64,000 bases of DNA from Aurantiochytrium sp. KH105 (taxonomy: Eukaryota; Sar; Bigyra; Thraustochytrida; Thraustochytriidae): the NCBI GenBank assembly GCA_003116975.1, contig BGKB01000010.1:62001-126000 (forward strand), given 5' to 3'. The position numbers and the translations under genes were made by a program. The notes under the pieces were generated by a model that saw only the letters and a program-made list of their open reading frames with translations, had not been told where the DNA came from and searched no databases. Positions 18,809 to 28,600 of this stretch are shown here, piece after piece. The stretch's first letter is position 1, and the number at the start of each line of letters is the position of its first letter.

Positions 18809-21523
18809 ATGCCAAGGTTTCGCAGCACCTCAAAAACTGCATCGGGCGAGCTCGATGTCCGCCAAACACATCTTCACATGCGCCAGGAATTCGCAGAAAT
18901 CGCCCGAGAAACAACGCAAAAGCGAAGATCCTTCCTCGAAAAGAATGGCAATGGCAAAGCAAGAGAGGCACCGAGGCTGTCACAGATCGGCAAAAATCGC
19001 CGTCGCGTGACTCCGAGCATTGACGCACACAACGAGAAGACTCATGACTCGGCGAGAGAACAGCGCAAGTGGCAGCAATTCCGTATCTCCAAGATTGACA
19101 TCAATCGGGAGCAGTCCAATCGAGAAGAACCTGTGCAGCGCAAGGGAAGCATTCAATTGTTTAGGAGAAGCACCTCCTCCAGACTTCGGTCCGCATCGCT
19201 CTTCAAGGTTGTTCTTCTCCTCTTTTTGGCGTTCAACGCGTTCACAGTATTACTTTTTCTTGGTGGCTTCAAGCTCAATCAATTGCTTGGCCCTGCGTGG
19301 AAAAGATTTCAGAGCATCGGGATGTCCGATGCGGAAATCTCGGAGAACGTCGTGCTTGATGCTGTGGACACAAATACTCTACAGTCCAGCTTTTTGGACA
19401 TGGGTCCCGAGCAGGCTCGCGCAGCGGTGAGCGACCTCACCAAAATAAACTGTGTCATATTCAGTATTGTTGTCCAGGTGACGACCATTCTCATTCAGGT
19501 TGGGGCTCAAGAGGTTTCCTCGAATGCAATCCAGCTCTTTGTCTCGGACAAATTTATTGTCGGCGGAATGACGCTGTACACTTTAACATTGAGCTTCATG
19601 GTCGTGCTCACCAATTCAACCAGTGAGGTTTATGTCCCGCGAGGAGAGATTATGATTGCTTCGTTGTTCACCCTGACGTCTGTGCTTCTTCTCGTCCCGT
19701 ACTTTATGTATCTGTCACGCTTGCTCAATCCTTTGCGACTCGTGCGCAAGGTTGCAGAGGCAGGTCTCAAGGCATGCACATATGTAGAGAACGCAGAGGC
19801 AGTGCAGCGCAAGACGGACAGCGAAATCGAGCGCGATCGCAAGATGGCCATCTGGGCGGTTGAAAACATCTCGCAGTTCGCACTGAACGCCATTCAGCAC
19901 AAACGGATCCAGTTGGTTTACGCCTGCATCGAGGTGCTCTGCCATTTCCTCATTGGTTACAGCAATCGCAAGGATTTGTGGGACAGACGTTGGTTTAAAA
20001 TCACCGACATTATGCGAGAAAAACCAGACTTTTTCTCTCTTAGTGACCGAGGAGCGCAGGACCTTGAGCACCGCCGTTGCTGGCTCGAGTGGAAGGTTTT
20101 GCGGCAGTTCCAGAACATGTTTACAGAATCCTTTGACTCCATGAAGGACGTCTCGTATGTTATTGCGGTCAACACCCGCCAAATCGCGGAGGCCGCAGCG
20201 CAGCGGCACGACTATCACGCCATGGAGTACTGTATTCGCTACTTTAACACCTTTGTGAGGGTGTCAATCAACAAGCGCGACGGACAGACGGCGCGCAATG
20301 TTCTGCACCAGTACACCTTGCTCTGTAACTCAGTCTTGTCGAACGACAGTGAGCTGCTGAATCTCGTGCAGCAGCGCAAGCGCAAAGCCCTCACCGAAGG
20401 CCTTGAATTTCATCAGGTCGACGACCTTATCCAAATTCGGGGGAATTATGTCGTGGAAGAATCGCGAGACATTATCATTGCCATGGAGAAAAAAATGATT
20501 GCTGTCGCCGGGCACTTTGCATTCTACAGCAACATCGCCGTGCAGGCCGGCGTCATGAGCGTGTCCGAAAACCTTGCCCACGAGCTAGCCAGTATCTGTG
20601 AGACTGCCTTCCTACAGAGACGTGAAAGTCACGAAGAGATTCTGCTCGTGCTTCTCACCATGCACGAAGCGCCACGCGAAAAGAACCTGCAAGCTGTCAC
20701 ATGGGGTATTCGTGCGGCCCAAATCAAGCTTGCCACCTTTTATGCGAACAACAATGGCATGGAATTCTTCACATGCATACAAAATACTTTTCGCCACGCG
20801 AGTCGAGCTGATCTCATCAGGGTATGGCGTCGCCTGGAAAAGGTGCAAGCCCGCGAATTCTGGGAGGTCCTGAACCTGGAAAAGAACCACGAGTACATTA
20901 CACCCGAGTGCAAGGAATATCTACCTTTATTCTTCGAGCCATTCGGACTGACAAATCGCGACGTCGAGACGAATCTTACCGTGGTCCAGCAGGAATCTAC
21001 CGAAACAAATTTCATGGAGTCGACCTTTGGTATCTTTGAGCGCGGAATCAGTGAAGCTTCCTTTCGACAAAACGGTCGACCGATGATGCTGGACCCGGGT
21101 CGCGCAATGTCCTTCTCTCCAACGATGTCGCTCACTGCGACCGACTCAAAGCAGGACTTCGTGTTGCCGCTCACCGAGGAAAAAGCGGAACACGCGACCG
21201 ACGAGGAAGAATTTGGGGCAGCCACCACGGCACATACAGCCTATATGCCGAGCAACGACGCAGCAGAGCCTACGAGTACAGCATCCTCTCGCATTAAATC
21301 TACTGCGGAAGAGGTTCTTCACATCCGTCGACGCGCATCCGATGTTTCCAGCGGCAGCCTCGTCGATATGTGTCTTGGTAGCTTGCATTCCATGCGTATT
21401 GTTGAGGACGAAAACGAGGACGAAAACGAGGACTCAAAGGACGAAGCGGAGGAGAGTTTTCCTCGTCCCAGTGACGCGTCGGCCGTCAAGATCAACGAAG
21501 CACGCCTCTCGCGAGGAGCATAA
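18809..21523 (+). CDS. DUF2254-like multi-pass membrane protein
   Basis: The first in-frame ATG is at 18809, giving 904 residues. The first 125 residues are very basic. Four hydrophobic helices follow at about 130-154, 214-234, 250-269 and 281-300. Between helix 1 and 2 lies Gly-Pro-Glu-Gln-Ala-Arg-Ala-Ala, and helix 2 to helix 3 follows the order 'Val-Phe/Ile-Phe-Ser-Ile ... Gln/Asn-x-Phe-x-x-Asp', as in bacterial DUF2254 membrane proteins; helix 4 plus Leu-Val-Arg-Lys-Val also fits that family. A large helical cytosolic domain (about 310-720) and an acidic low-complexity tail follow. The DUF2254 family has no known biochemical function. The match was judged by eye and needs a profile search. 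The gene is divergent from the surface-protein gene. Confidence 0.6.
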   Translation: MPRFRSTSKTASGELDVRQTHLHMRQEFAEIARETTQKRRSFLEKNGNGKAREAPRLSQIGKNRRRVTPSIDAHNEKTHDSAREQRKWQQFRISKIDINREQSNREEPVQRKGSIQLFRRSTSSRLRSASLFKVVLLLFLAFNAFTVLLFLGGFKLNQLLGPAWKRFQSIGMSDAEISENVVLDAVDTNTLQSSFLDMGPEQARAAVSDLTKINCVIFSIVVQVTTILIQVGAQEVSSNAIQLFVSDKFIVGGMTLYTLTLSFMVVLTNSTSEVYVPRGEIMIASLFTLTSVLLLVPYFMYLSRLLNPLRLVRKVAEAGLKACTYVENAEAVQRKTDSEIERDRKMAIWAVENISQFALNAIQHKRIQLVYACIEVLCHFLIGYSNRKDLWDRRWFKITDIMREKPDFFSLSDRGAQDLEHRRCWLEWKVLRQFQNMFTESFDSMKDVSYVIAVNTRQIAEAAAQRHDYHAMEYCIRYFNTFVRVSINKRDGQTARNVLHQYTLLCNSVLSNDSELLNLVQQRKRKALTEGLEFHQVDDLIQIRGNYVVEESRDIIIAMEKKMIAVAGHFAFYSNIAVQAGVMSVSENLAHELASICETAFLQRRESHEEILLVLLTMHEAPREKNLQAVTWGIRAAQIKLATFYANNNGMEFFTCIQNTFRHASRADLIRVWRRLEKVQAREFWEVLNLEKNHEYITPECKEYLPLFFEPFGLTNRDVETNLTVVQQESTETNFMESTFGIFERGISEASFRQNGRPMMLDPGRAMSFSPTMSLTATDSKQDFVLPLTEEKAEHATDEEEFGAATTAHTAYMPSNDAAEPTSTASSRIKSTAEEVLHIRRRASDVSSGSLVDMCLGSLHSMRIVEDENEDENEDSKDEAEESFPRPSDASAVKINEARLSRGA

Positions 21524-21874
21524 AAAAAGAACGCCTGGTCTCAATGCTGGCCACGTTGGGTCTTCAGGTCCGACGAATTCTGGCCTTTTTTCCGGGTCTC
21601 TTGTCCACAGGCCTCCAGACCCCTCGAATTCCCAGTAAGGCCTCAGGGCCAAGCTACCGACCGCTGGATGTGTTGTGGCGACGATGAAAATAAAAAAGTT
21701 GACGACGATGAAAAATTGATGATGATGACACTTACCTCTTGGCAACTCTTGCGCGATTCGTAAACAATTTGCATTCTGGTTTCACTGACTTGAAGTTTCG
21801 GTTCGGCAGCTTGACGTTCCTCTTTGAAGAAGGATCTCGTAAGAGGCTCACGTGAGACCGTACGGCCTGTCCCA

Positions 21875-21894
21875 TTAACACGGAGTTCGCGAGT
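21875..21894 (+). repeat. Left inverted repeat
   Basis: TTAACACGGAGTTCGCGAGT; pairs with the right copy at 22988-23007. Confidence 0.8.
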
Positions 21895-22149
21895 GAAATG
21901 TACCAAAAACAGCAGGCCAATCGGCACCTAGACCCCTCCGGCTTTGATTTTTTTTTCGAATCGGTTGGTCGACCGTTCGCCCACCGGCGAGAAACGTCGA
22001 TTGCCGCACTCTTGGTCTGCAAAGTCAACTCGTTGCAAAGTTAGACCCGGGCGCCCTATGTAATATATGGGCAGGCGGGCGCGTGAAGCTCCGCCCGAAG
22101 GGGGAGGGGCGGCGCGCCTGACGGCTGGAGCAGACGGGGATCGCAGGGG

Positions 22150-22396
22150 NNNNNNNNNNNNNNNNNNNNNNNNNNNNNNNNNNNNNNNNNNNNNNNNNNN
22201 NNNNNNNNNNNNNNNNNNNNNNNNNNNNNNNNNNNNNNNNNNNNNNNNNNNNNNNNNNNNNNNNNNNNNNNNNNNNNNNNNNNNNNNNNNNNNNNNNNNN
22301 NNNNNNNNNNNNNNNNNNNNNNNNNNNNNNNNNNNNNNNNNNNNNNNNNNNNNNNNNNNNNNNNNNNNNNNNNNNNNNNNNNNNNNNNNNNNNNNN
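22150..22396. other. Assembly gap (247 N)
   Basis: A run of N. Open frames that read through it are meaningless. The true length and content are unknown. Confidence 1.
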
Positions 22397-22599
22397 TCGC
22401 AACGCTCCAAGAAGCCCTCGAGCAGTCCTTGACCACGATGGATGCCCTCCACTTCTTCCGCGAGAAGTGGGACCAGACCGAGGCAGACTGGAGCGCGATG
22501 CCAGGCGACAAGCCGGCGTCGTTTCCGGACGACAAGCAGCTCAAGACCAAGCTCGCCAACATGAAGCATGCCCTCAAGAAGCAGAGGTCGGAGGTTTGA
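22397..22599 (+). CDS. 3' fragment of an unidentified gene, 5' part lost in the gap
   Basis: Immediately after the gap one frame (codons from 22399, TGA at 22597-22599) encodes about 66 residues with strong third-position G/C bias and a balanced helical, charged composition: Met-Asp-Ala-Leu-His-Phe-Phe-Arg-Glu-Lys-Trp, then an acidic stretch with two Trp residues, and a Lys-rich C-terminal helix. This is far more gene-like than any other frame in this region. The other strand is open only as a shadow. No family is recognised. It may be the tail of a normal gene, of a repeated gene family captured between the inverted repeats, or of an element-encoded protein. Confidence 0.5.
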
Positions 22600-22987
22600 C
22601 GACTTGCTGACCCCAGACGTAACGATAAACAAAGATCATTCCGATGCATTTGCGCTAATCCAACTCTTCTACCCCGTCCATGCAGTACGTCCATGGCCTT
22701 GTCACGCCCTCCACGCCTCCGCAAGGCCCGCACGCCCGCCCAGGGCCTCGCAGGTCCCGGTTCTGCCTGCTTGTTCCCTATGATGCTTGCTGCTGATTAG
22801 CTGCTGATTAGGTGTTTGCCGGGCCGAAGCAACTTTGCAGGGACGGCCCGCACGCCCGCGCCCTTCCGGCCGGCGTCCTCCCTCGGGGGCGCGCGCACGC
22901 TGCCGCGGCCGCGCGCCGATCGAAGCAAAGCCGGACAGGGCTGATGCCCAGAACCTCTGGCAACAAGGAGAGGCCAGGTGGCACTTT

Positions 22988-23007
22988 ACTCGCGAACTCC
23001 GTGTTAA
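22988..23007 (-). repeat. Right inverted repeat
   Basis: Exact reverse complement of the left repeat; it ends with TTAA at 23004-23007, only 53 bases from the copine stop codon. Confidence 0.8.
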
Positions 23008-23059
23008 ATTTATAAAAATGAAACAACCTTCACGAACAAAGGACTAGGTTAAGCCTTAG

Positions 23060-24868
23060 CTAGAGATGATACGCTTGCGTGAGAACCTGTCTGCCTCTTG
23101 CAGCTAGATCAGCTTGAGTCTGTGGTTGCGATTGCTGGTATGAAGGGGGCGGAGGTGGAGCACTTGCTTGCATGCTTTGAGAGGGAGCAGAAGCTGCCTG
23201 CCTCGGAGGGTTTGGCCGAATCCCACGGCGAGAAAAGAACTCAACAATTTGACCAGGAATCTCCGCGAGGGTACGCTTCGCCAAAAGCTCCCCCGAATTT
23301 CTGCACGCAGAAAATGGTACAAATTGAACGAGATCTCGTGAAGCCTTGCGGCCCCTTCGATCGACCAAGGCCTTATCGTCAGCGTCGAGCCGCTCCATGC
23401 TAGAAAAATCCGCTGCGCCAACACCGACAATAACCACCGACAACGGAAGATCAGCACCCTTGACGAGAGCATCAACCGTCTCTTGCATATCCATGATTGC
23501 GCCGTCTGTTAGAATGAGCAAGATGGTGTAGTTTTGCGACTGCTGCGAAAGTTCTGGATCGTAGATGCGCTCGTTCATGAAATTCAGCAAGGGCGCAAAG
23601 AAGGTTGGGCCACTCAGCTGTACGGTGCTCAGCGCATGTACATATGCCTTCTCCACGCCACTCCCACCATAGACTTCTGGATTCTCGTAGTTACCAGTCA
23701 ATGGAAAACAGTGACTCACGGTACCCTGCAGGTTGCCACCAAAACCAAGCGCAGGTATCATGTGATCAGAATCATACGCGACCAAGATCTCGGTCATGGC
23801 TCGGATGGCCGCCTGGTATTGGTTTACGCCGCCACCGCAAAAATGCAAAGACGAAGGGCTATGCGGGTTACCATTGGACGCAGTGAAATCCACAGCCACA
23901 CAGAGCCCGATTTCAAGCCCACCTGCGAGATAGTTGAGCATTTCGGTGACCGGGCTTGATCGAAGTGCGGCAGCACGGACGCCAAGAAGCCCTGAGTTCT
24001 TATAAGAGCTCTTTTGATACTTGCGTTTCGTGGGCGGATGTTTCACATCGATCATCGTCCCGTTCGAGGCCGCTTGTAGCAAAAGATTGACACTCACCGC
24101 AGCATGGCCAATCAGGTCGTGCTTTGTCCCGTCGTCATAGTCATAGACGGAAATGAGAAGCTCTTCGTCAAGATTTCCACGACAGATCTTGCCCAGGTCG
24201 AGGCGCTGGGGCTTCCATGTCGGATTCGACTCGTTCTTGATGTACTCTGACTTGAAGACAGGGGTCCATTCACCGCCAGCACTTTTGCGCTGGATTATAT
24301 AGTAGGGATCGGATTTGCCGAAGCCGCCCCAGTCTTTGGCATCAAGCTTCTTGGCGTGAAGATGCAATTCCAGAAAGCCAGTGTCACCTAACTTTTTCTC
24401 CGCGCGAACTGTCACCGTGCCTCGGTGTCCACTGCTGCTGCTATCGCCTGCCTTCGCTAGACGCACCTGGGTTTGCTGTCCCGGCGCACTCATGATTGAG
24501 CCAAGCAGCGCGCGGCCTTCGCCCAAAAAGTCATGGTTTGTGTGCTTGTCGTGGTCGTACACGCGAACGAGGAGCTCTTGCCGCTCCTCAAACTTGAAGA
24601 AAACGTCTATTTGCGCGGCCCAGCTGCCCTTGTGCACGTTGAAGAGCGGCTCCGTTTTCCCAAGAGAGACCCATTTCTTCGTCAGCACGTCCAGGAGCAG
24701 GACCTCGGCAAAGGGATCGCTTTTGCTCAGCAAGTCAGACCCGCGCACGTCTGCGAAATCGAGTTGCAGGCACAGCTCGCATCCGAGCGCGGCATCCACG
24801 CCAGCAGCCGCGCCGTACCCGGCTTGCGGTCCTTGCGGCACAGCCACGACGCTCGCGACCGTGTTCAT
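23060..24868 (-). CDS. Copine: two C2 domains and a copine-type von Willebrand A domain
   Basis: Starts at ATG 24868 and has 602 residues, close to the usual 530-600 of copines. C2A covers about residues 28-140 (Ser-Asp-Pro-Phe at 50-53 and Tyr-Asp-His-Asp at 104-107 carry calcium ligands). C2B covers about 163-285 (Ser-Asp-Pro-Tyr at 186-189, Tyr-Asp-Tyr-Asp-Asp at 242-246). The copine A-domain begins with Leu-Ala-Gly-Gly-Leu-Glu-Ile, and its metal site Asp-x-Thr-x-Ser is intact at 327-331. Copines bind phospholipids in a calcium-dependent way and recruit partners through the A domain. The N-terminus carries about 27 extra residues, and the C-terminus is a Pro/Gln-rich tail. The motif GTAGGCCTAG lies 113 bases upstream. 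Family assignment is secure. Confidence 0.95.
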   Translation of the reverse strand: MNTVASVVAVPQGPQAGYGAAAGVDAALGCELCLQLDFADVRGSDLLSKSDPFAEVLLLDVLTKKWVSLGKTEPLFNVHKGSWAAQIDVFFKFEERQELLVRVYDHDKHTNHDFLGEGRALLGSIMSAPGQQTQVRLAKAGDSSSSGHRGTVTVRAEKKLGDTGFLELHLHAKKLDAKDWGGFGKSDPYYIIQRKSAGGEWTPVFKSEYIKNESNPTWKPQRLDLGKICRGNLDEELLISVYDYDDGTKHDLIGHAAVSVNLLLQAASNGTMIDVKHPPTKRKYQKSSYKNSGLLGVRAAALRSSPVTEMLNYLAGGLEIGLCVAVDFTASNGNPHSPSSLHFCGGGVNQYQAAIRAMTEILVAYDSDHMIPALGFGGNLQGTVSHCFPLTGNYENPEVYGGSGVEKAYVHALSTVQLSGPTFFAPLLNFMNERIYDPELSQQSQNYTILLILTDGAIMDMQETVDALVKGADLPLSVVIVGVGAADFSSMERLDADDKALVDRRGRKASRDLVQFVPFSACRNSGELLAKRTLAEIPGQIVEFFSRRGIRPNPPRQAASAPSQSMQASAPPPPPSYQQSQPQTQADLAARGRQVLTQAYHL

Positions 24869-25221
24869 GATTCACACCGAGTGAAGGCGGACGTTTGTTG
24901 TTTGGATCTTCTGAAGAAAGAGTCAGCGTGGTACTAGTAGTTGTCTGTAGTGTAGTGCCTAGCAGTAAGCTAAGCATAGGGTAGGCCTAGCTTAAGACTC
25001 TGAACCAGATTCCAAGTCAATCATTGCAACTAATTATAATGCCACTCCGATTCTCAGCAAGAGATTGACAACGGTGCTGCGAGTTTTATCTTCTGTTCGT
25101 GAATAAGCCTGGGACAAAGAAGCAGCGGGCCTGCAAATGTATGTGTGCGTGCATCCCCGACGCTGGAAATGCTTTTCAACGGATCTTGGCGCTCATTATG
25201 CCACAAGTCGGTCGCTGATCG
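24869..25221. other. Divergent spacer between copine and CHY zinc-finger genes
   Basis: A short bidirectional promoter region of 353 bases; contains GTAGGCCTAG at 24981. No gene seen. Confidence 0.6.
24981..24990. promoter_or_regulatory. GTAGGCCT(A/C)G motif, copy 2
   Basis: GTAGGCCTAG, 113 bases upstream of the copine ATG, includes the palindrome TAGGCCTA. Same orientation relative to its gene as copies 1 and 3. Confidence 0.35.
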
Positions 25222-25593
25222 ATGGCTTTCAGTGCGCAGATTGAGCAAGCAAGCCGCATGGAGGCCGCGGAGCTACTATTGGGGCGGAAAGAAGAATCGC
25301 CGCGTGAAAAGCAGGGATGCAAACACGTGCGGAATGCAGTTCTTAAGTTTCGAGCGCCGTGCTGCAAGCGCTGGTTCCATTGCGCGAATTGCCATGATGA
25401 GGCAATGAAGCATCCATGCGAAATCCGCGATCAAATGGCCTTTCTTTGCGACGTTTGTGGCAAAGGCTTTCGCAAAGTATTTTCTATGTTCCAGGCGCAA
25501 GATGAGGTTTGCCCCTTTTGCAAGACTCTTTTTATGAAAACTGCTGTGATGGGGGATACGAATGCCCCCGATTCAGAGTCAACTACCAAATGA
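25222..25593 (+). CDS. Small CHY-type zinc-finger protein
   Basis: Starts at ATG 25222, 123 residues, stop TGA at 25591. The conserved metal-binding pattern of CHY zinc fingers is present: Cys33-x-His35, Cys47-Cys48, Cys54-x-x-Cys57-His58, His64/Cys66, Cys76-x-x-Cys79 and Cys97-x-x-Cys100. The tyrosine that names the family (Cys-x-His-Tyr) is replaced by valine. Stand-alone CHY proteins include yeast Hot13, a zinc-binding factor that keeps small Tim proteins and Mia40 working in the mitochondrial intermembrane space; longer relatives are RING ubiquitin ligases such as Pirh2. With no RING here, the Hot13-like role is the better guess. The 3' end is only 25 bases from the stop of the convergent coiled-coil gene. 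Confidence 0.85.
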   Translation: MAFSAQIEQASRMEAAELLLGRKEESPREKQGCKHVRNAVLKFRAPCCKRWFHCANCHDEAMKHPCEIRDQMAFLCDVCGKGFRKVFSMFQAQDEVCPFCKTLFMKTAVMGDTNAPDSESTTK

Positions 25594-25618
25594 ATATGAA
25601 CAGCGAAAGCCATGAACC

Positions 25619-28600
25619 CTATTTTACTCGAGAAATTTGTCTCTGTCTGTCTATCGTTTGCTCACTGCTTCTTTTTTCTACACTTGCGAGCTCAGCAAGC
25701 AAAAGCTTTTGCTGCTCAACGAGAATGGCAACAAGTCCCGCTTCCATCTCCCGAAGATCCTCCTCCTTGAGCTCTGCATCTTCTTGCACGGCAGCAATAC
25801 GCTCATTCACCGCATCAATCTGTTTGCGCTGGTGTGCCACACGATCGAGCAGGTGCTCAAACTCTTGATCCAGGCGACGCTTGCGCTTTGCGTGCGTCAC
25901 GTTGATCTGACCATCTTGTACGGCCGATACCTTGGAAAGTTGCTCGAGCTGCTGCTCAACGCCCCGAATTTGTCCCTCCAAGTACCCAACGTCGCGTTGC
26001 AGCTGCTCGCGCTGCTTTTCAAGTGCCTCTCGCGAGTGCTGTAGCTTCTTGAGGTCGTCCTGGATCACCCCGGTCTCTACCTTATGCTGCAAAAGATCTT
26101 CGCGCTTGTGGTTGACGAGAATGTCATGCATGCGCCGACGCGACTTTTCCAGCGTGCGTGTGGCATCTTCGGCACGCTGCGTTTGTGCCTCGTGACGCTC
26201 CACTTGATTGTTGACGCGTTTCTCTGCCTCGGCGATATGCTTTGCCGTGCTGGCCTCAAGACGCTGCTTGAGTCTGCAAAAGCCAGTAACAGTACGCCCA
26301 TGTTCGAGCTTCTGCTTGAGAGCAAAATACCGCCCGGCCTGCTCGAGTCGCTCCACCCGTCCTTGCAGGTCGAAAGCGAGATCCTCTGCCTCCTCAAGTG
26401 CAGCGTTTGCCTTTTCGAGACTCGCGCGCAACCGATCACGTTCCGCATGAGCTGCTTGCATCCCATGATCTGCGTCATCCATGAGCTGCGTGCGTTCTCG
26501 GCGCATCTGCTCGAGTTCCTTTCCAAATTGGTCCTCGCATTGCTTCCGGCATTTCAGAACAGCCTCGTGAAGTTGCAGCTGCGCCTCTTCGAGCTTTCGA
26601 TCGGTAACACGATCACACTCCTCAAGGATGGCCGCCTCGGACTCCTTGCGCTCGCTCTCCATGCTTTCTCGCAAAGATTCAAGTTTTTCGGAAGCTTGTT
26701 CCCGCTCTCGATTGAGGGCACTGGCCATTTGGGAGGCAGCCTCGCGCGCGCACGTTGCCAAGGCGCTTTCCTTGGCTGTCTCGGCTTCTTGCTTGACACG
26801 CTCGAGCTGCTCCGTGGCCTTGTTGCGCTGAACCCGAAGCGCCCGCTCCTTTTCGGCCTGAGCCCGTAGCAAAGCGGCCTCTTCGCGCTTTCCCGCGGCC
26901 TCCGTGGCTGCTTGCAGTTGCTTCGCATGCTCCGCCATCAATTTTTCCCGGAGCTCATCCAGCTGCGCTTGGGACTTTTGCAAGAGCTTCTCTTCAAAAG
27001 CTGCTCTTGATTTCGTTGAGGCCGTGTCGCGGGCCGCAATATCTGCTCTCGCCTCGAGCTTGACTTTCTCCACGGCGGCAGCCTTCGCCTTGGCAGCCTC
27101 GGCGAGAAGTCGTTCCTGCTCGCGAAGGCCGTCTTCGGTGCACTCCTGGACAATGCGCTGCCACTTCTCTGTCGACTGGGTGAGAGCCTGGGTCCGCTCG
27201 GCACGCTCTTCCTCACGAGTGCGACGAACGGCTTCCTCGAGCTTGGACATGCTTGTGTCCATTTGCGCCGCCAACTCAGCTTCATGCTTCTCCTTTAAGG
27301 TACGAATTTGCGCGCGGTGCTCTGCGGTCAGCTGCTCTTGGCGATCCTCGTGTTCGCGAGACAGTCGGGCAAGCTCCTCGTGAGCCATGCTCTCTAGTTC
27401 CTTGCGAAGCTCTGCTAGATCTTGAGCCGCCTTTTCGGCGCCTTCCTGCAAGGCAAACGCTAACTTGGCATCTGCTTCTCGGGCGGATTCTTCTTGAGAG
27501 TTCTTCAGTGCCGCAGCATGCCCGGCTTCAAGCTCTTGTCGGATTGCGTCAATGCGCGATTGCATTTCGCGCTCAAGCGCTTCGAGCGCGCACTTGCAGT
27601 CCGTCTCAGCTGAGTTCATCATAGATGCCACGGCCTGGTCCTTGTCTCGTGTCAGCTCCTCCCGCATCGCCGCAAGTGCCTGGTCGTGCCTCTCGGTTGC
27701 CTCTGCAAGTTGAGCATTGTGCTGCTTCCGGGCCTCTTCGAGAGACTCTCGAAGTTGCTTTTGTAGTGCCTCGCGAGCCGTACGCACCTCCTCTTCTCGC
27801 TCTTGCGCAGCGCGAGTCACCATGCTCTGGAAGGCGGCCTTGTGAGTTGCTTCGAGCGTAGCAACCGCGCGCCGGGCCTCTTCCCGCTGTCTCTTCTCTT
27901 CTGCCTCACGAATCGCCTGGTGTTCTGCAAGTTGCACCGCGAGGGCCTCGTGATGAGACTTTATGGCCTCATCGAGCTCACGCTGCCACCTTTCGTCACA
28001 AGACTTCTCTATCGCGCGCACCGCGGACTCGTGTTCGCGCTGGGCATTTTCGAGTTCTTGCCGCAGGTCCTTCTGGGCGTCCTGGGTCATCTGCGACCGA
28101 AGAGATGCCAGCTCAGCGTGCAAGGTCTCTTCGTGTTGTTTGCGAAGCGAGTCTGCGAATTCCGCGGCGGCGTGGCGTTCCGATGCCGCGACAGTAGCTG
28201 TACGCATGCGGTGAAAAGCAGAGCAAGCCTGAAGCCGCGCTCGGCCATGCAAAGCCGCCACAATGAGACGTACAGCGCCCTGTCGCGAGAGAACCTCCAT
28301 TTCCTGCGTCGAGGACTCGCGAAGCTCCAGCATCGCGGCGTGGGAGGCGCTGACTTGGCGGTGCGCGCTTGTAAGCTTGCTCTTGAGGTCAGCAACCACT
28401 TCTTGACGTTTTTCACGAACAGCTTCAAGCTCTTCGCGAAGATTGTGGGCTTCTTCCCTATGTTGCCTTTCGGCTCGCTCGGCGCGCTCATGCGCTGCAG
28501 CCAATCGGCTCTGCGCTTCATCGAGATCCTCTTTAAGCTGTGAGACGGCCGAGGCGCTCGCCTCGAGAGCACGTTGATCGGTCTGCAGCTGCTCTTTGGC

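Larger units (their letters stand above)
21875..23007. mobile_element. Candidate DNA transposon or MITE: inverted repeats at TTAA around an assembly gap
   Basis: A perfect 20-base inverted repeat begins with TTAACACGGAGTTCGCGAGT at 21875-21894 and has its reverse complement at 22988-23007; the next six bases still match at four. Both ends start at the tetranucleotide TTAA, the target site of piggyBac-type elements, so the ends proper would be CACGGAG. Between them lie a 247-N gap, a coding fragment and a tract with two short duplications (GGCCCGCACGCCCGC at 22725 and 22845; CTGCTGATTAG twice in tandem at 22790-22811). No transposase is visible, so this would be non-autonomous or its core lies in the gap. 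Alternatively it is a chance inverted pair or a dispersed repeat seen twice. Confidence 0.45.

Noticed and set aside
21928-22632. Minus-strand frames running through the N gap
   Set aside because: Continuity across N is not evidence; the plus-strand frame from 22399 has the better coding signature.
21643-23045. Peptide His-Phe-Thr-Arg-Glu-Leu-Arg-Val encoded on both sides of the gap
   Set aside because: It is only the translation of the inverted repeat, not evidence of two coding regions.
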